Shown piece by piece: positions 39,511 to 48,919 of a stretch of DNA of 64,000 nt. This stretch comes from Oscillospiraceae bacterium (GTDB lineage Bacteria > Bacillota > Clostridia > Oscillospirales > Ruminococcaceae), in assembly GCA_900770285.1 (NCBI GenBank), contig CAAGJO010000003.1, positions 1 to 64,000 of the forward strand, in the 5' to 3' direction. Both the position numbers and the translations under genes were made by a program. Within the stretch, counting starts at the first letter, position 1. Every line of letters begins with the position of its first letter. The notes under the pieces were generated by a model, which worked only from the letters and a program-made list of their open reading frames with translations, was not told where the DNA came from and did not search any database.

Positions 39511-40614
39511 ATGAAAATTGCATTAATAACACTTCATGCCATTAAGAATTATGGCTCTGTACTTCAGACTTTGGCAACTCAGGAAATATTCAAAAGCTAT
39601 GGATATGATGTGGAAGTAATAAATTATATAAGAGAAGACTGTTTGGATAAAAATTTGCTGCATACTTGGTGCGGTTCCAATCCCATAAAAAAACTGGCAA
39701 TGATTCCTACTTTGATTAAATGGAAATCGGTTTTTAATGATTTTATTCAAAAGAATTTCAAGCTTACTGAGCACGTTTACACTTATGATGAGGATTTTAG
39801 AAAATATCCTGTTGAAGCAGATTTGTACTGCACAGGAAGCGATCAGGTCTGGAATACAGGCTGGAACGGCGGTATTATAAAATCACTGTTTTTGGATTTT
39901 GTGCCTGATGATAAATTCAGATTTGCATATTCTGCAAGCTTTGGTAAAAAAGAGCTTTCGGTACAAGAGGTGGCAGAAACTAAGGATTATATTCAGAAGT
40001 ATAATTATATTTCTGTTCGAGAGGATTATGCAAAGGACATGCTGACAGAATATTATAAGTATCCAGATTCTGTACATATCGTTGATCCGACTTTGGCATA
40101 TGACGGTGATTTCTGGAGAAAATATGCTCCGGAAAGTAAGATAAAAGGTGATTACATACTGATTTATAATCTGAATCGTTCTAAGGAATTTGACGATTAT
40201 GCTGTTGAGCTTAGCAAAATAACTGGTTTGCCTATTTATTTTTTGTGCAGAAGATATGACCAGTTTACAAGACCGGGAAAGAGCATTTTAATTCCGGAAG
40301 TGTTTGAATTTATCACGTTGATAGATAATGCAAAATATGTATTGACAGATTCATTCCATGCTACTGCTTTTTCATTGAATTTGAATACAGAGCCGATTTG
40401 TATATATCCCAATGAGTATGGCGGCCGCCTTGAAAGCGTATTGAAAATGACAAATACTGTTCAGAGACATGTAGAAAGTTATAATGATTTTGAAGTTGTA
40501 AACAGAAAAGTCAATTTTGATGAAGTAAACGGGATTTTAGCTGAACAAAGGAAAAAGACCCGTGATTTTTTGGATAAGGTATTCAGTGCATACGAAAATC
40601 GAGATAAAAAATGA
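39511..40614 (+). CDS. polysaccharide pyruvyl transferase family protein
   Basis: The ATG at 39511 (MKIALITLHAIKNYGSVLQT) is favoured over a TTG at 39487; GGAAG lies nine bases upstream. Family features are NYGSVLQTLATQEIF, CTGSDQVWNTGWNGG, FAYSASFGK, SVREDYAKDMLTEY and YVLTDSFHATAFSLNL. Such proteins add pyruvate ketals from PEP to sugars, although many members are uncharacterised and may have other donors. It is one of two such proteins in this operon. Confidence 0.88.
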   Translation: MKIALITLHAIKNYGSVLQTLATQEIFKSYGYDVEVINYIREDCLDKNLLHTWCGSNPIKKLAMIPTLIKWKSVFNDFIQKNFKLTEHVYTYDEDFRKYPVEADLYCTGSDQVWNTGWNGGIIKSLFLDFVPDDKFRFAYSASFGKKELSVQEVAETKDYIQKYNYISVREDYAKDMLTEYYKYPDSVHIVDPTLAYDGDFWRKYAPESKIKGDYILIYNLNRSKEFDDYAVELSKITGLPIYFLCRRYDQFTRPGKSILIPEVFEFITLIDNAKYVLTDSFHATAFSLNLNTEPICIYPNEYGGRLESVLKMTNTVQRHVESYNDFEVVNRKVNFDEVNGILAEQRKKTRDFLDKVFSAYENRDKK

Positions 40615-40657
40615 GGCAAAATGAAAATATGTTTAGGAAAATTACGGGGGTGGCTGA

Positions 40658-41797
40658 GTGACAATTTATTTGATTGCACTTTTTGCAATATTGCTGTTCG
40701 GTGCTGCGGCAGATCACAATATATCCAAGCGGAATAAAAAGAGATTCATATTTATTGCATTTGGAATATTATTGTTCATCTCAATGCTGAGACATTATAC
40801 CGTTGGAAAAGATCTTGAGGCACATTATTATAGTTCATTTTTAAAAGTAATAGATTTACCATGGAATCATTTATATACTCTGGGATATGAGAATGGTTAT
40901 CTGACATTTTATAAAATACTGAGTTTGTTTACAAGTGACCCGCAATGGATGATAGCAATTCATGCATTGTTTGTTATTGGAGTTACCGGATGGTTTATTT
41001 ACAGAAATTCTGAAGATGTTGTAATAAGTACATTTATGTTTATTGCCACCAACACATGGTTTATGTATATGACTATGTTGAGACAGGCAATGGCGGTAAG
41101 CCTTATATTAATAGCTTTGGAAATATGGAAACGCAAGGACTGGAAAATAAGACGATTTGTTTTTTATTTTTTGATTGTACTTATAGCTGTTCAGTTCCAT
41201 TCTTCGGCAGTTGCTGCACTGTTTTTCCCTATTTTTGATTTTATACCATTTAAGAGAAAACAGATCTTGGTTTCATTGACCACTATGGTCATATCGTTTG
41301 TATTGTATAATCAGATTTATAATGCCATATCTGTATTTTCCATAGGAAAAAGGGACTATACCGATTTTTACTCAAGAAGTGAATCAGTTATAAATCTGAC
41401 CGGATTGTACTTTGTATTTATGTACATGGGATTCTTTATAATTGGCGTATATTGTTTGGTGTACCACAGAAAGAAGCCTGAGCCGGGTGAGATTACATAT
41501 GAAAGCACATCGTCAAAGGGATTTAGTGACAGCTTTTTGTTATATATGGTATTTTCTCTTGTAGTAACCAGAATAATGGGTCTTAGAATTAATATTGTTT
41601 CCCGAATGTCGTTCTATTTTATTCCATTTATTTTTATTCTGATTCCAAGAGCTTTAAATCAATTCCGTCTTGCGAAAGATAAAAAGTTAATAAAAGATAC
41701 TATTTACATATTAATGATGATAGCATTTATCTGGCTGGGATTCAGAAATGCCGATTTCCTTTATGGTACAGTACCGTATAAATTCTTCTGGGAATAA
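40658..41797 (+). CDS. EpsG-family membrane protein, probable polysaccharide polymerase
   Basis: About ten transmembrane helices are spread over 379 residues. YTVGKDLEAHYYSSF, and FMYMTMLRQAMAVSLILIALE followed by VQFHSSAVAALFF, match the EpsG/Wzy-like family, where the Arg/Gln and the His are conserved. It would join lipid-linked repeat units outside the membrane. The start is a GTG at 40658 with GGGGGTGG upstream. No other polymerase is present in the operon. Confidence 0.85.
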   Translation: MTIYLIALFAILLFGAAADHNISKRNKKRFIFIAFGILLFISMLRHYTVGKDLEAHYYSSFLKVIDLPWNHLYTLGYENGYLTFYKILSLFTSDPQWMIAIHALFVIGVTGWFIYRNSEDVVISTFMFIATNTWFMYMTMLRQAMAVSLILIALEIWKRKDWKIRRFVFYFLIVLIAVQFHSSAVAALFFPIFDFIPFKRKQILVSLTTMVISFVLYNQIYNAISVFSIGKRDYTDFYSRSESVINLTGLYFVFMYMGFFIIGVYCLVYHRKKPEPGEITYESTSSKGFSDSFLLYMVFSLVVTRIMGLRINIVSRMSFYFIPFIFILIPRALNQFRLAKDKKLIKDTIYILMMIAFIWLGFRNADFLYGTVPYKFFWE

Positions 41798-41817
41798 TTA
41801 TTAGTTAAGGAGTAGAA

Positions 41818-42852
41818 ATGTCGCAGGAAAATTCAATTAAAAGGTCAAATTCTATTGATATTTTAAAAGCCATTGCTGCGTTAATGGTTTGCTATCAGCA
41901 TGCCTGCGGACAAGGCGTGATTGCTGAATATTTATTAGCATTTGCAAGAGTTGCAGTACCTTTGTTTGTTATGGTGACAGGATATTTTTACAGGGGAACT
42001 GTTGAAAAACACAGAGAATTCAAACAGATAAAAAAATTTTTCTTTATAGCAGTTGGAATGGTTGCTCTTTATTTCTTCATAGATTGTGCAAATCATTTAC
42101 TGACACATGATTTGGTGAAATATTTATCAAACTTTTGTAAGCTGCCAAATGTGTTGGCGTTTGTACTGTTCAATGACCCAATTAATGCAGATCATTCCTG
42201 GTACATGTGGGCAATGATATATGTACTGTTGTTTTTATATATTGCACCTTCACTCTGGAAGAAAAAGATATCTCGATATATAATTGTGTTTACTACAGTT
42301 ATCGGGCTGCCTCTTTTAAGCAAGTATGTATATCTATTTGATGATAATATAAAAATATCTTCTGATTTATACAGAAATTTTCTGATACCTGTAGCAGCAT
42401 ATTTTATTTTGGGAATTATACTTTCAGAACATAAAGAATTTATACAAAAAATGGGAAGCAAAAAATGGGCAGTTATAGTAATTGCTGCAGTTGTATTGAT
42501 TTCAGCGGAAAAAACCGTTTTTCAATTACTGGGCATTCATCATTCCAAAGGTTCATTTTTCTTTACACCATTGTTAGCAATTGCAATTTTCAGCTATTTT
42601 CTTAACTTTAATCATACTGGAAAAGTCGCCGGATTTTTTGCAAATTTCGGCAGAAAATATTCTTTGATGTTTTATGTTATTCATCCTATTTTTGTCAGAT
42701 TTGAAGTAAAGATTTTTAATATGAAAAGCTGGCAGCAGTATCTAGGATATTTTACAGTTGTTATTTGCACTTATGTATTTGTTGTTCTGTTTTACAAGGC
42801 AAAAGATTTTGTGAAATCTAATTTTATGGGCAGAAAATATGAAACTCATTAA
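41818..42852 (+). CDS. acyltransferase 3 family membrane protein
   Basis: The protein starts SIDILKAIAALMVCYQHACG, the acyltransferase-3 signature in helix 1, followed by FARVAVPLFVMVTGYFYRG; about ten transmembrane helices are present. The conserved His is present in the first loop (YQHACG). Such proteins O-acylate sugars of surface polymers across the membrane. AAGGAG precedes the ATG at 41818. With the hexapeptide acyltransferase, the polymer may carry two acyl substitutions. Confidence 0.9.
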   Translation: MSQENSIKRSNSIDILKAIAALMVCYQHACGQGVIAEYLLAFARVAVPLFVMVTGYFYRGTVEKHREFKQIKKFFFIAVGMVALYFFIDCANHLLTHDLVKYLSNFCKLPNVLAFVLFNDPINADHSWYMWAMIYVLLFLYIAPSLWKKKISRYIIVFTTVIGLPLLSKYVYLFDDNIKISSDLYRNFLIPVAAYFILGIILSEHKEFIQKMGSKKWAVIVIAAVVLISAEKTVFQLLGIHHSKGSFFFTPLLAIAIFSYFLNFNHTGKVAGFFANFGRKYSLMFYVIHPIFVRFEVKIFNMKSWQQYLGYFTVVICTYVFVVLFYKAKDFVKSNFMGRKYETH

Positions 42853-42895
42853 ATTTTATCAGTTCAAAAAATGAAAGTAAGGAGTAAAATTAACT

Positions 42896-44026
42896 ATGGA
42901 TAAAAAAATTGCAGAAGTGATTTCTGGTAGTCCTTTACTCAAAAAAATATACAGTGAACTGTTTAAGATAAAAATTGCCAAAAGAAATTTTAAAGCAAAA
43001 CCTCAGCGTATTGAGCAGACTAAATTAGCACTTTCTGAGCTTGAAAGAGTGAAGAATTCAGAAAACCGCATATTTTTCTGTGGAATACCAATGCATAAAA
43101 ATATGGGCGACCAGGCCCAGCGTTATTGCATCCAGGAGTGGTGCCGCAGTAATTATCCCGATTATGATATTGCAGCAATTCCTTCGTGGCCGTTTTATGA
43201 AAAAAATTTCAGGAATGCATTAAAGGATACGGTTTGCAATGGGGATATTTTTGTCATTCAAAGTGGTTACTGCACTACAGACAGACATTATGATCATAGC
43301 ATGCATCGTTTTCTTGTGAAGAATTTTCCAGATAACAGAATTCTGATAATGCCTCAAACGGTTAATTTTTTTGATGAGCGGGAAGGATATAAAACCGGGA
43401 AAATTTATGATAAGCATGAGCATCTTTTGTTTCTGGCAAGAGATAAAGTGTCCTTTGAATCGGCAAAACGATTTTTTAAAAATACTCCGATTTATTTATA
43501 TCCGGACATTGTTACTACTTTAATTGGCAGTATGTCCAATAACTCAGAAAGAGAAGGGTTATTGCTTTGTATACGAAATGACGGCGAGAAGAAATATTCT
43601 AATGAGGAAATTCATCGCCTGGAAAATAAGCTTGAAGAGTCAGGATTTGCTTGTGAAATATCTGATACTAATTCTGATTTGTCATTGGAAGAACTGGTTA
43701 AAAATTTCAAAGATGAACTGGATAAAACTTTAAGATATTTCGCTTCACACAAAGTTGTTATAACTGACCGCTATCATGGGACTATTTTCTCTATGATTTC
43801 AAATACACCTGTGATTGTTCTGGCGACTAATGACCATAAAGTAAAAACAGGTACGGAATGGTTTAAAGGTGTTTACGACGGTGCTTTTTATAATGCAAAT
43901 TCCTTGGGTGAAGCTTATGATATAGCATATAGCTTAATGGGCAGCAATGTTAAATTAGAAAATAAACCATTCTTTAAAACAGAGTATTATGATAAATTAA
44001 ACCAACTTATAAAGGCAAAAGCATGA
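42896..44026 (+). CDS. polysaccharide pyruvyl transferase family protein, second copy
   Basis: The 376-residue protein has an N-terminal basic helical segment (about residues 1-50). The family fold follows: FFCGIPMHKNMGDQAQRYCI, IFVIQSGYCTTD, RILIMPQTVNFF, FLARDKVSFESAKRFF and VVITDRYHGTIFSMI with the conserved DRYHG near residue 300. It is more divergent than the 39511 protein and closer to exopolysaccharide pyruvyltransferases of the CsaB/EpsO type. AAGGAG precedes the ATG. Confidence 0.85.
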   Translation: MDKKIAEVISGSPLLKKIYSELFKIKIAKRNFKAKPQRIEQTKLALSELERVKNSENRIFFCGIPMHKNMGDQAQRYCIQEWCRSNYPDYDIAAIPSWPFYEKNFRNALKDTVCNGDIFVIQSGYCTTDRHYDHSMHRFLVKNFPDNRILIMPQTVNFFDEREGYKTGKIYDKHEHLLFLARDKVSFESAKRFFKNTPIYLYPDIVTTLIGSMSNNSEREGLLLCIRNDGEKKYSNEEIHRLENKLEESGFACEISDTNSDLSLEELVKNFKDELDKTLRYFASHKVVITDRYHGTIFSMISNTPVIVLATNDHKVKTGTEWFKGVYDGAFYNANSLGEAYDIAYSLMGSNVKLENKPFFKTEYYDKLNQLIKAKA

Positions 44027-44047
44027 AGCAGCAGGGTGATATTTAAT

Positions 44048-45052
44048 ATGATTACAAAAATAAAGAAAGCAATACAATATTTTCGTGTCAGATTATATGA
44101 GCTGAAAATATGTTTTTTTGAATTTAAAAGAGGAAGCAAGTTAAAATCAGATGCCTATGAATCATTTTTTAAGAACGGTATGTTGGTTGAAGTTCATTCC
44201 GTTGAGAAAGGTCTTGGACTAAAAAATACACAGCCGGGTCACAGCTCAAAACCTGTTAACAATCTTATAAATAAAATGTTTAGTTATATGGGCAGAGGAT
44301 ACGATGTAAATGATTTTGCTTTCAGGGAAACATTTCGTGTTATTTCTGCGTATATTGAATATCAGAAACAGTTTGATACAAGCAGTTTTCCGGAATTCCC
44401 TGAAATAGAGCGTAAATTCAATTTTCTGAAAGGAAAATTGGGAGAAGAATTTGTCAGCAAAACAGAAGAAACTTTATTGGCAGGTTCAAGAATAATTTCA
44501 AAAGAAGAATTGCTTAAAGGAAAAGATTTTGACTTTGGTTCTTTTATTTCATCAAGGCACAGCATTCGTATGTATGAAGATAAGCCAATTAATGCTCATG
44601 ATATAAAAAAGGCTGTTGAGATTGCAAATCAATCTCCGTCTGCATGCAACAGACAGCCAACCATGGTTTATTTCAGCAACAACAAAAAAGTTGTTGAACA
44701 GATTGATAAATTAATTACAGGAAGCAATGGCTTTAAAGGAGAAACACCAAATTACTTGGTAGTTACAACAGACCGTGCTAAGTTTATGCAGGAAGAGCAG
44801 TTCCAGTGGTACATAAACGGTGGAATATATTTATCATATCTTACTTTAGCTCTTCATTCACTGGGAATAGGCAGCTGTATTATGCAGTGGAAAGCTTTTT
44901 ACAAAACGGAGAAAGAATTAAAAGCTCTCTTGGGTATTTCCGCTCATGAGGCGATAATAGCGATTGTAGGATGCGGGTATTATCAGGACGATACAAAATG
45001 CATCTATGCTCAAAGAAAGGCTGCAGAAGAAACTTTGCAAATCGTAGGTTAA
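44048..45052 (+). CDS. nitroreductase-like flavoprotein with extra N-terminal domain
   Basis: The C-terminal 175 residues are a nitroreductase fold: FISSRHSIRMYEDKPI (FMN-binding S-R-x-S-x-R), ANQSPSACNRQPTMVYFSNN, NGGIYLSYLTLALHSLGIGS and AIVGCGYYQ. The N-terminal 160 residues form a separate helical domain with VEVHSVEKGLGL, found again in the 46540 protein. The ATG at 44048 with AGGGTG upstream is preferred to the GTG at 44036. The gene lies inside the polysaccharide operon beside the flippase. Redox modification of a sugar, lipid or peptide is conceivable; no activity is established. Confidence 0.82.
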   Translation: MITKIKKAIQYFRVRLYELKICFFEFKRGSKLKSDAYESFFKNGMLVEVHSVEKGLGLKNTQPGHSSKPVNNLINKMFSYMGRGYDVNDFAFRETFRVISAYIEYQKQFDTSSFPEFPEIERKFNFLKGKLGEEFVSKTEETLLAGSRIISKEELLKGKDFDFGSFISSRHSIRMYEDKPINAHDIKKAVEIANQSPSACNRQPTMVYFSNNKKVVEQIDKLITGSNGFKGETPNYLVVTTDRAKFMQEEQFQWYINGGIYLSYLTLALHSLGIGSCIMQWKAFYKTEKELKALLGISAHEAIIAIVGCGYYQDDTKCIYAQRKAAEETLQIVG

Positions 45053-45057
45053 TAAAA

Positions 45058-46533
45058 ATGTTTAATAAACTGGTGAACTTATATAAAAATATGGGGATAG
45101 CGGCAAAAGCCGCAATTTGGTTTGTATTCTGCAATCTTATGCAAAAAGGAATATCAACCATTACTGTTCCGATGTTTACAAGATTGCTGACCACGGCAGA
45201 ATACGGAACATATAGTCTCTATATTTCTTGGTTTAATATTCTTACCATTGTTACATCATTAAATTTATACTATGGTGTTTTCAATAATGCGCTGAATAAA
45301 ATCCGTGACAGCAAAGAGCGTGACAAATATGTCTCGTCCATGCAGGGATTAACTATTACCTTAACGGCAGTATTAATCATTATATATCTTCCTTTTCAGG
45401 ATTTTTGGAGCAATCTCCTGGGATTAAGCAAATTAGTTTTGTGGTTAATGATTGCTGAACTAATGGTAGAGCCAGCGCTTCAATTCTGGTCAGGAAGACA
45501 AAGATTTGAGTATAAGTACAAGACAATGGTCAGTGTTACATTGCTCAAGTCTGCTCTTAATCCGATTCTGGGATTGATTCTAGTTATACTTGCCAGAGAT
45601 GACAAAGCAACAGCGAGAATCGTATCGGTTGTTGCAGTGGAAGTTGTTATAGCAGGAACAATACTGGTTATGCAATTCATAAAAGGCAGAGTATTTTACA
45701 ATAGAGATAATTGGAAATATGCACTGGGGTTTAATATACCTTTAATTCCTCATTATTTGTCAGGAACTATTTTGAGTCAAAGTGACCGAATAATGATTCA
45801 AAATATAGTCGGAACAGCTGAGGTAGGTATATACAGCGTTGCTCACAGTATAGGTTTGCTGGCACAGTTGTTTACTAATGCAATTAACAATTCAATGACG
45901 CCGTGGATGTATGAAAATCTCAACCAAAAAGATTACAAAAACATAAGAAAAAACGTAAATTATATTTTATTGCTACTGGCAGGAATAATTATAGCGCTTT
46001 GCTTTTTTGTACCGGAACTGGTTAAAATATTCGGTTCAAAAGAGTATTATGATGCTATTTATGTTGTACCTCCAATTGCAGCAAGTGTTTATTTTATCTT
46101 TTTATACAATGTATATGCAATTCCGCAGATGTATTTTGAAAAGCAAAAGTTTATGTCTGTAGCTTCAATTTGTGCAGCAGTTTTGAATATTGTACTAAAT
46201 CTTATTTTTATCTCATTGTTTGGATATTATGCAGCAGGATATACTACTCTTGCAAGTTATATTGTATACAGCATAGGACATTACTTCTTTAGTAAAAAGG
46301 TTTGCCTTGAAAATATAGGTTCATTTGAAGTTTTTGACAGCAGAACTATTTTTCTGATTTCCATAGGAGTAGTTGCTTGTTCAATAGCATTTATATTCTT
46401 GTACAGATTCACTGTTTTGCGTTATATAATTGCAGGGGTGCTTTTGATTGCAGCAGTAAGTCAATACAAAAAAATAATAGGTGTAATAAAAGCGATTAGT
46501 AAAAAAACGGGGTTTAAACAAAAAGGAGCATAA
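45058..46533 (+). CDS. oligosaccharide flippase (Wzx/MATE-like)
   Basis: The start is the ATG at 45058 (MFNKLVNLYKNMGI), five bases after the nitroreductase stop; the longer open frame upstream overlaps that gene. The protein has 12-14 transmembrane helices and the polysaccharide biosynthesis pattern: KGISTITVPMFTRLLTTAEY, SLYISWFNILT, and IGLLAQLFTNAINNSMTPWM. It moves the finished lipid-linked unit across the membrane for the polymerase. It lies between the two nitroreductase-like genes. Confidence 0.9.
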   Translation: MFNKLVNLYKNMGIAAKAAIWFVFCNLMQKGISTITVPMFTRLLTTAEYGTYSLYISWFNILTIVTSLNLYYGVFNNALNKIRDSKERDKYVSSMQGLTITLTAVLIIIYLPFQDFWSNLLGLSKLVLWLMIAELMVEPALQFWSGRQRFEYKYKTMVSVTLLKSALNPILGLILVILARDDKATARIVSVVAVEVVIAGTILVMQFIKGRVFYNRDNWKYALGFNIPLIPHYLSGTILSQSDRIMIQNIVGTAEVGIYSVAHSIGLLAQLFTNAINNSMTPWMYENLNQKDYKNIRKNVNYILLLLAGIIIALCFFVPELVKIFGSKEYYDAIYVVPPIAASVYFIFLYNVYAIPQMYFEKQKFMSVASICAAVLNIVLNLIFISLFGYYAAGYTTLASYIVYSIGHYFFSKKVCLENIGSFEVFDSRTIFLISIGVVACSIAFIFLYRFTVLRYIIAGVLLIAAVSQYKKIIGVIKAISKKTGFKQKGA

Positions 46534-46539
46534 ATTAAT

Positions 46540-47517
46540 ATGAGCTTTAAAAATGTTCTAAAAAGTAATGTATTTTTATGCCGTATGGGAAGGGCAATAA
46601 ATATACACAGAGAATTTATTCATGATTCTAAGAATTTTGCAAAGTATTATAATAACAGCGCTGAAAAGAAAAATGACTATAGGTATAGTATTATGCTGAT
46701 AGTTCATAGCATTGAAAAAGGTCTTTGTATGGAAAAACTACGTCCTTTTGGCAGTAAAAAAATCATAAGACTCATAAATATATTGAAAACATATCCCCAA
46801 GAACGTCATAATGAATTTGAATATTCTTTGGCAGTCGCCGTATTAAATGCATGGAAAAAGCTGTATGATACTAAAAATTGGGTAAAAGAAAATGGTTATA
46901 GTGAAGCAGTGGACTTTTTAAAGACGCAAACAGAGCCTGAAATTTCTGCCGGATTTAAAGAGTATATTCCGATCAGTGCAAATTCCAATTTTAACGATTT
47001 TGAAAGAGTTTTATTGTCAAGACATTCTGTACGAGATTTTCAAGATAAACCTTTAGAAGCTACTGATATAGATTTTGCTTTGGATTTATTTATTGAAGCA
47101 CCAACTGCTTGTAATAGACAAATGTGCAAAATATATTATATAACAAAGGAAAGTATTAAGAAAACTTTAGATGATGTAATTATCGGTGTTTCAGGATTTA
47201 ATAAAAATACAGTGAATTATTTTATTGTTACATATGATTTAGCAGCATTTGCATATTCCGGTGAAAGACAGCAAGGTTTGCTTAATGCCGGCTTATGTGC
47301 TATGAATTTTGTAAACGGACTTCATATAAAGGGTATAGGCTCATGCTTTATGCAGTGGACAAACAAACCTAAGGAAGATGAAACAGTAAGAAGAATGTTA
47401 GGATTGGCCGACAGCGAAAGAATAGCAGTAGTTATTGGTGCAGGTTATTATCTGGACAAAAATATTATACCGTGTTCTACAAGAAAACCTAAAGAAGAAA
47501 TATTTAAAACAATATAG
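46540..47517 (+). CDS. nitroreductase-like flavoprotein with extra N-terminal domain, second copy
   Basis: It has the same design as the 44048 protein. An N-terminal helical domain with IVHSIEKGLCMEKLRP is followed by a nitroreductase fold with LLSRHSVRDFQDKPLEA, FIEAPTACNRQMCKIYYI, NAGLCAMNFVNGLHIKGIGS and VVIGAGYYLD. The two differ across most of their length, so they are old paralogues with probably different roles or forming a heterodimer. It is the last gene of the polysaccharide operon and lies before a terminator. The function is unknown. Confidence 0.82.
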   Translation: MSFKNVLKSNVFLCRMGRAINIHREFIHDSKNFAKYYNNSAEKKNDYRYSIMLIVHSIEKGLCMEKLRPFGSKKIIRLINILKTYPQERHNEFEYSLAVAVLNAWKKLYDTKNWVKENGYSEAVDFLKTQTEPEISAGFKEYIPISANSNFNDFERVLLSRHSVRDFQDKPLEATDIDFALDLFIEAPTACNRQMCKIYYITKESIKKTLDDVIIGVSGFNKNTVNYFIVTYDLAAFAYSGERQQGLLNAGLCAMNFVNGLHIKGIGSCFMQWTNKPKEDETVRRMLGLADSERIAVVIGAGYYLDKNIIPCSTRKPKEEIFKTI

Positions 47518-47541
47518 TTATTATGGATAATTTAATGTAAA

Positions 47542-47573
47542 AAAAGGCAGTAACACAATAGTTGCTGCCTTTT
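47542..47573. terminator. bidirectional terminator at the end of the polysaccharide operon
   Basis: AAAAGGCAG (47542-47550) pairs with CTGCCTTTT (47565-47573), with an inner AAC/GTT extension. Runs of A and T on both sides let it serve the convergent nucleotidyltransferase gene too. Confidence 0.8.
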
Positions 47574-47588
47574 CTATGTTTTCAATTT

Positions 47589-48803
47589 TTATTTTTTTAT
47601 ACCGTAGTTCTTAAATAATGTTAATCTTGCGTCTGCAACGCTTGTAGCTTCTTTTAATTCTTTTCTCTTCTTCTTACTGAATATCTTAATAAAGTATTTG
47701 AATAAGCGTTTTATCCACATAAACGGCAAGAGCCATGGCTTATCGTAAAGTATTGGTTCTGCTATTTTCATTCTGCTGTAAGACGGGAAAATAACAGAAA
47801 TTTTGCTGCTTTTATCCTTGTTGGACAGCATAGCGGAATCTATCAGATTGGAGCTTTGGATGTGTGATTTACTGTGTGTGCCGAAAGTTCCGGCTTTTTC
47901 AATATCTTCAAGCAGCATTTCCATATTATCGCTGCCCTGAATATTTGGAAAAGAAAATCCGAGATATTCATTGCCGATGGCAATTAAATCTTCATAAAAC
48001 TGCCACAGTGATTTGGATTTAATCACTTTTTCAACTTCGTTCCAGTCAATTTCTTTATCATATTTTTCCTTGAAAAGCAGTAGATCAATTATCTGGCGAA
48101 CTCCCACACCATAAGTTATAAAATGCTTATATAAATGCAGGAATAAAAACAAATAGTTTTTAGTATATTCCAGTGTATAGAATTTTTGCCCATTAAATTC
48201 AAAGGTAGCAGCATCGTCAAAAACATTTTTAAAGTAATCTTCTGAGTGGATAAATAATTCATCTCGTCCGTTGAAAAGATTAACGTGAAGTTCAATGCTT
48301 AGTTTGGTTTTGGGATTGTAAAATGTAATTTCCTGAACGTCAGATAAATTCTCAGGAATTTCATTTTCGCCTCTTAATTCATAGCCATTCTCGAACAAAA
48401 TTTCTTTGGCTTTTGAGAAATCTTCCATTGGAACCAAGACGTCTTCATCTCCGGATGGTCTGTGGTCAGACAGTTCCCCATACATACATCTGCAAAATAA
48501 ACCTTTTATAACAAGAGCCTTAATTCCGCTTTCTGTAAGTCTGGAATAAATATCTGTAAAAAAAGTTGAGCGCATGGCTTGATAATATACAATTTTATAT
48601 ACCTTATCTTTAAATTCAGACGAATCAGAGTAATCTTTGAATTTTTCATCAGTAAGACAGCCTTCATAAGCTATCGGCAGCAGTGAATGAATTTTGGCTA
48701 AATTCAAAATTTCATCAAAGTCCGGATTGTTTAAAGGTATACGAGTTTTATGTAGTGCATTGCTTACAGCTAACATAAAGTTTATCATTTGTAAATTCAT
48801 CAA
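47589..48803 (-). CDS. uncharacterised nucleotidyltransferase family protein
   Basis: The 404-residue protein matches the NTP_transf_5-type family: helical start NFMLAVSNALHKTR, then IKALVIKGLFCRCMYGELSDHRPSGDEDVLV. Here KG(L) and the GDEDVLV acidic pair near residues 120-130 form the metal/nucleotide site. ELHVNLFNGRDELF and LFLFLHLYKHFITYGVGVRQIIDLLLF follow. The substrate is unknown; relatives often sit by peptide or polysaccharide gene clusters. A basic C-terminus (KKKRKELKE) is present. It has its own strong promoter and converges on the polysaccharide operon. Confidence 0.82.
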   Translation of the reverse strand: MMNLQMINFMLAVSNALHKTRIPLNNPDFDEILNLAKIHSLLPIAYEGCLTDEKFKDYSDSSEFKDKVYKIVYYQAMRSTFFTDIYSRLTESGIKALVIKGLFCRCMYGELSDHRPSGDEDVLVPMEDFSKAKEILFENGYELRGENEIPENLSDVQEITFYNPKTKLSIELHVNLFNGRDELFIHSEDYFKNVFDDAATFEFNGQKFYTLEYTKNYLFLFLHLYKHFITYGVGVRQIIDLLLFKEKYDKEIDWNEVEKVIKSKSLWQFYEDLIAIGNEYLGFSFPNIQGSDNMEMLLEDIEKAGTFGTHSKSHIQSSNLIDSAMLSNKDKSSKISVIFPSYSRMKIAEPILYDKPWLLPFMWIKRLFKYFIKIFSKKKRKELKEATSVADARLTLFKNYGIKK

Positions 48804-48834
48804 GTCTACTTCCTTTTAACTAAATATTTATATT

Positions 48835-48863
48835 ATTATACCATATTTTATATATAAAGTCAA
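48835..48863 (-). promoter_or_regulatory. promoter of the nucleotidyltransferase gene
   Basis: TTGACT (48858-48863) and TATAAT (48835-48840) with a 17-base spacer on the minus strand. Confidence 0.8.
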
Positions 48864-48919
48864 CGTATAAAAAGCGGATTAAGAACATTCAGGGTGTAGA
48901 TTACATTTAATTCTGGCAT

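Noticed and set aside
40621..40738. Short frame MKICLGKLRGWLSDNLFDC before the EpsG gene
   Set aside because: It overlaps the well-supported GTG start of the polymerase gene for most of its length and has weak initiation signals.
44971..45057. Longer N-terminus of the flippase
   Set aside because: It overlaps the nitroreductase gene and is Cys/Arg-rich; the ATG at 45058 begins a normal flippase N-terminus.
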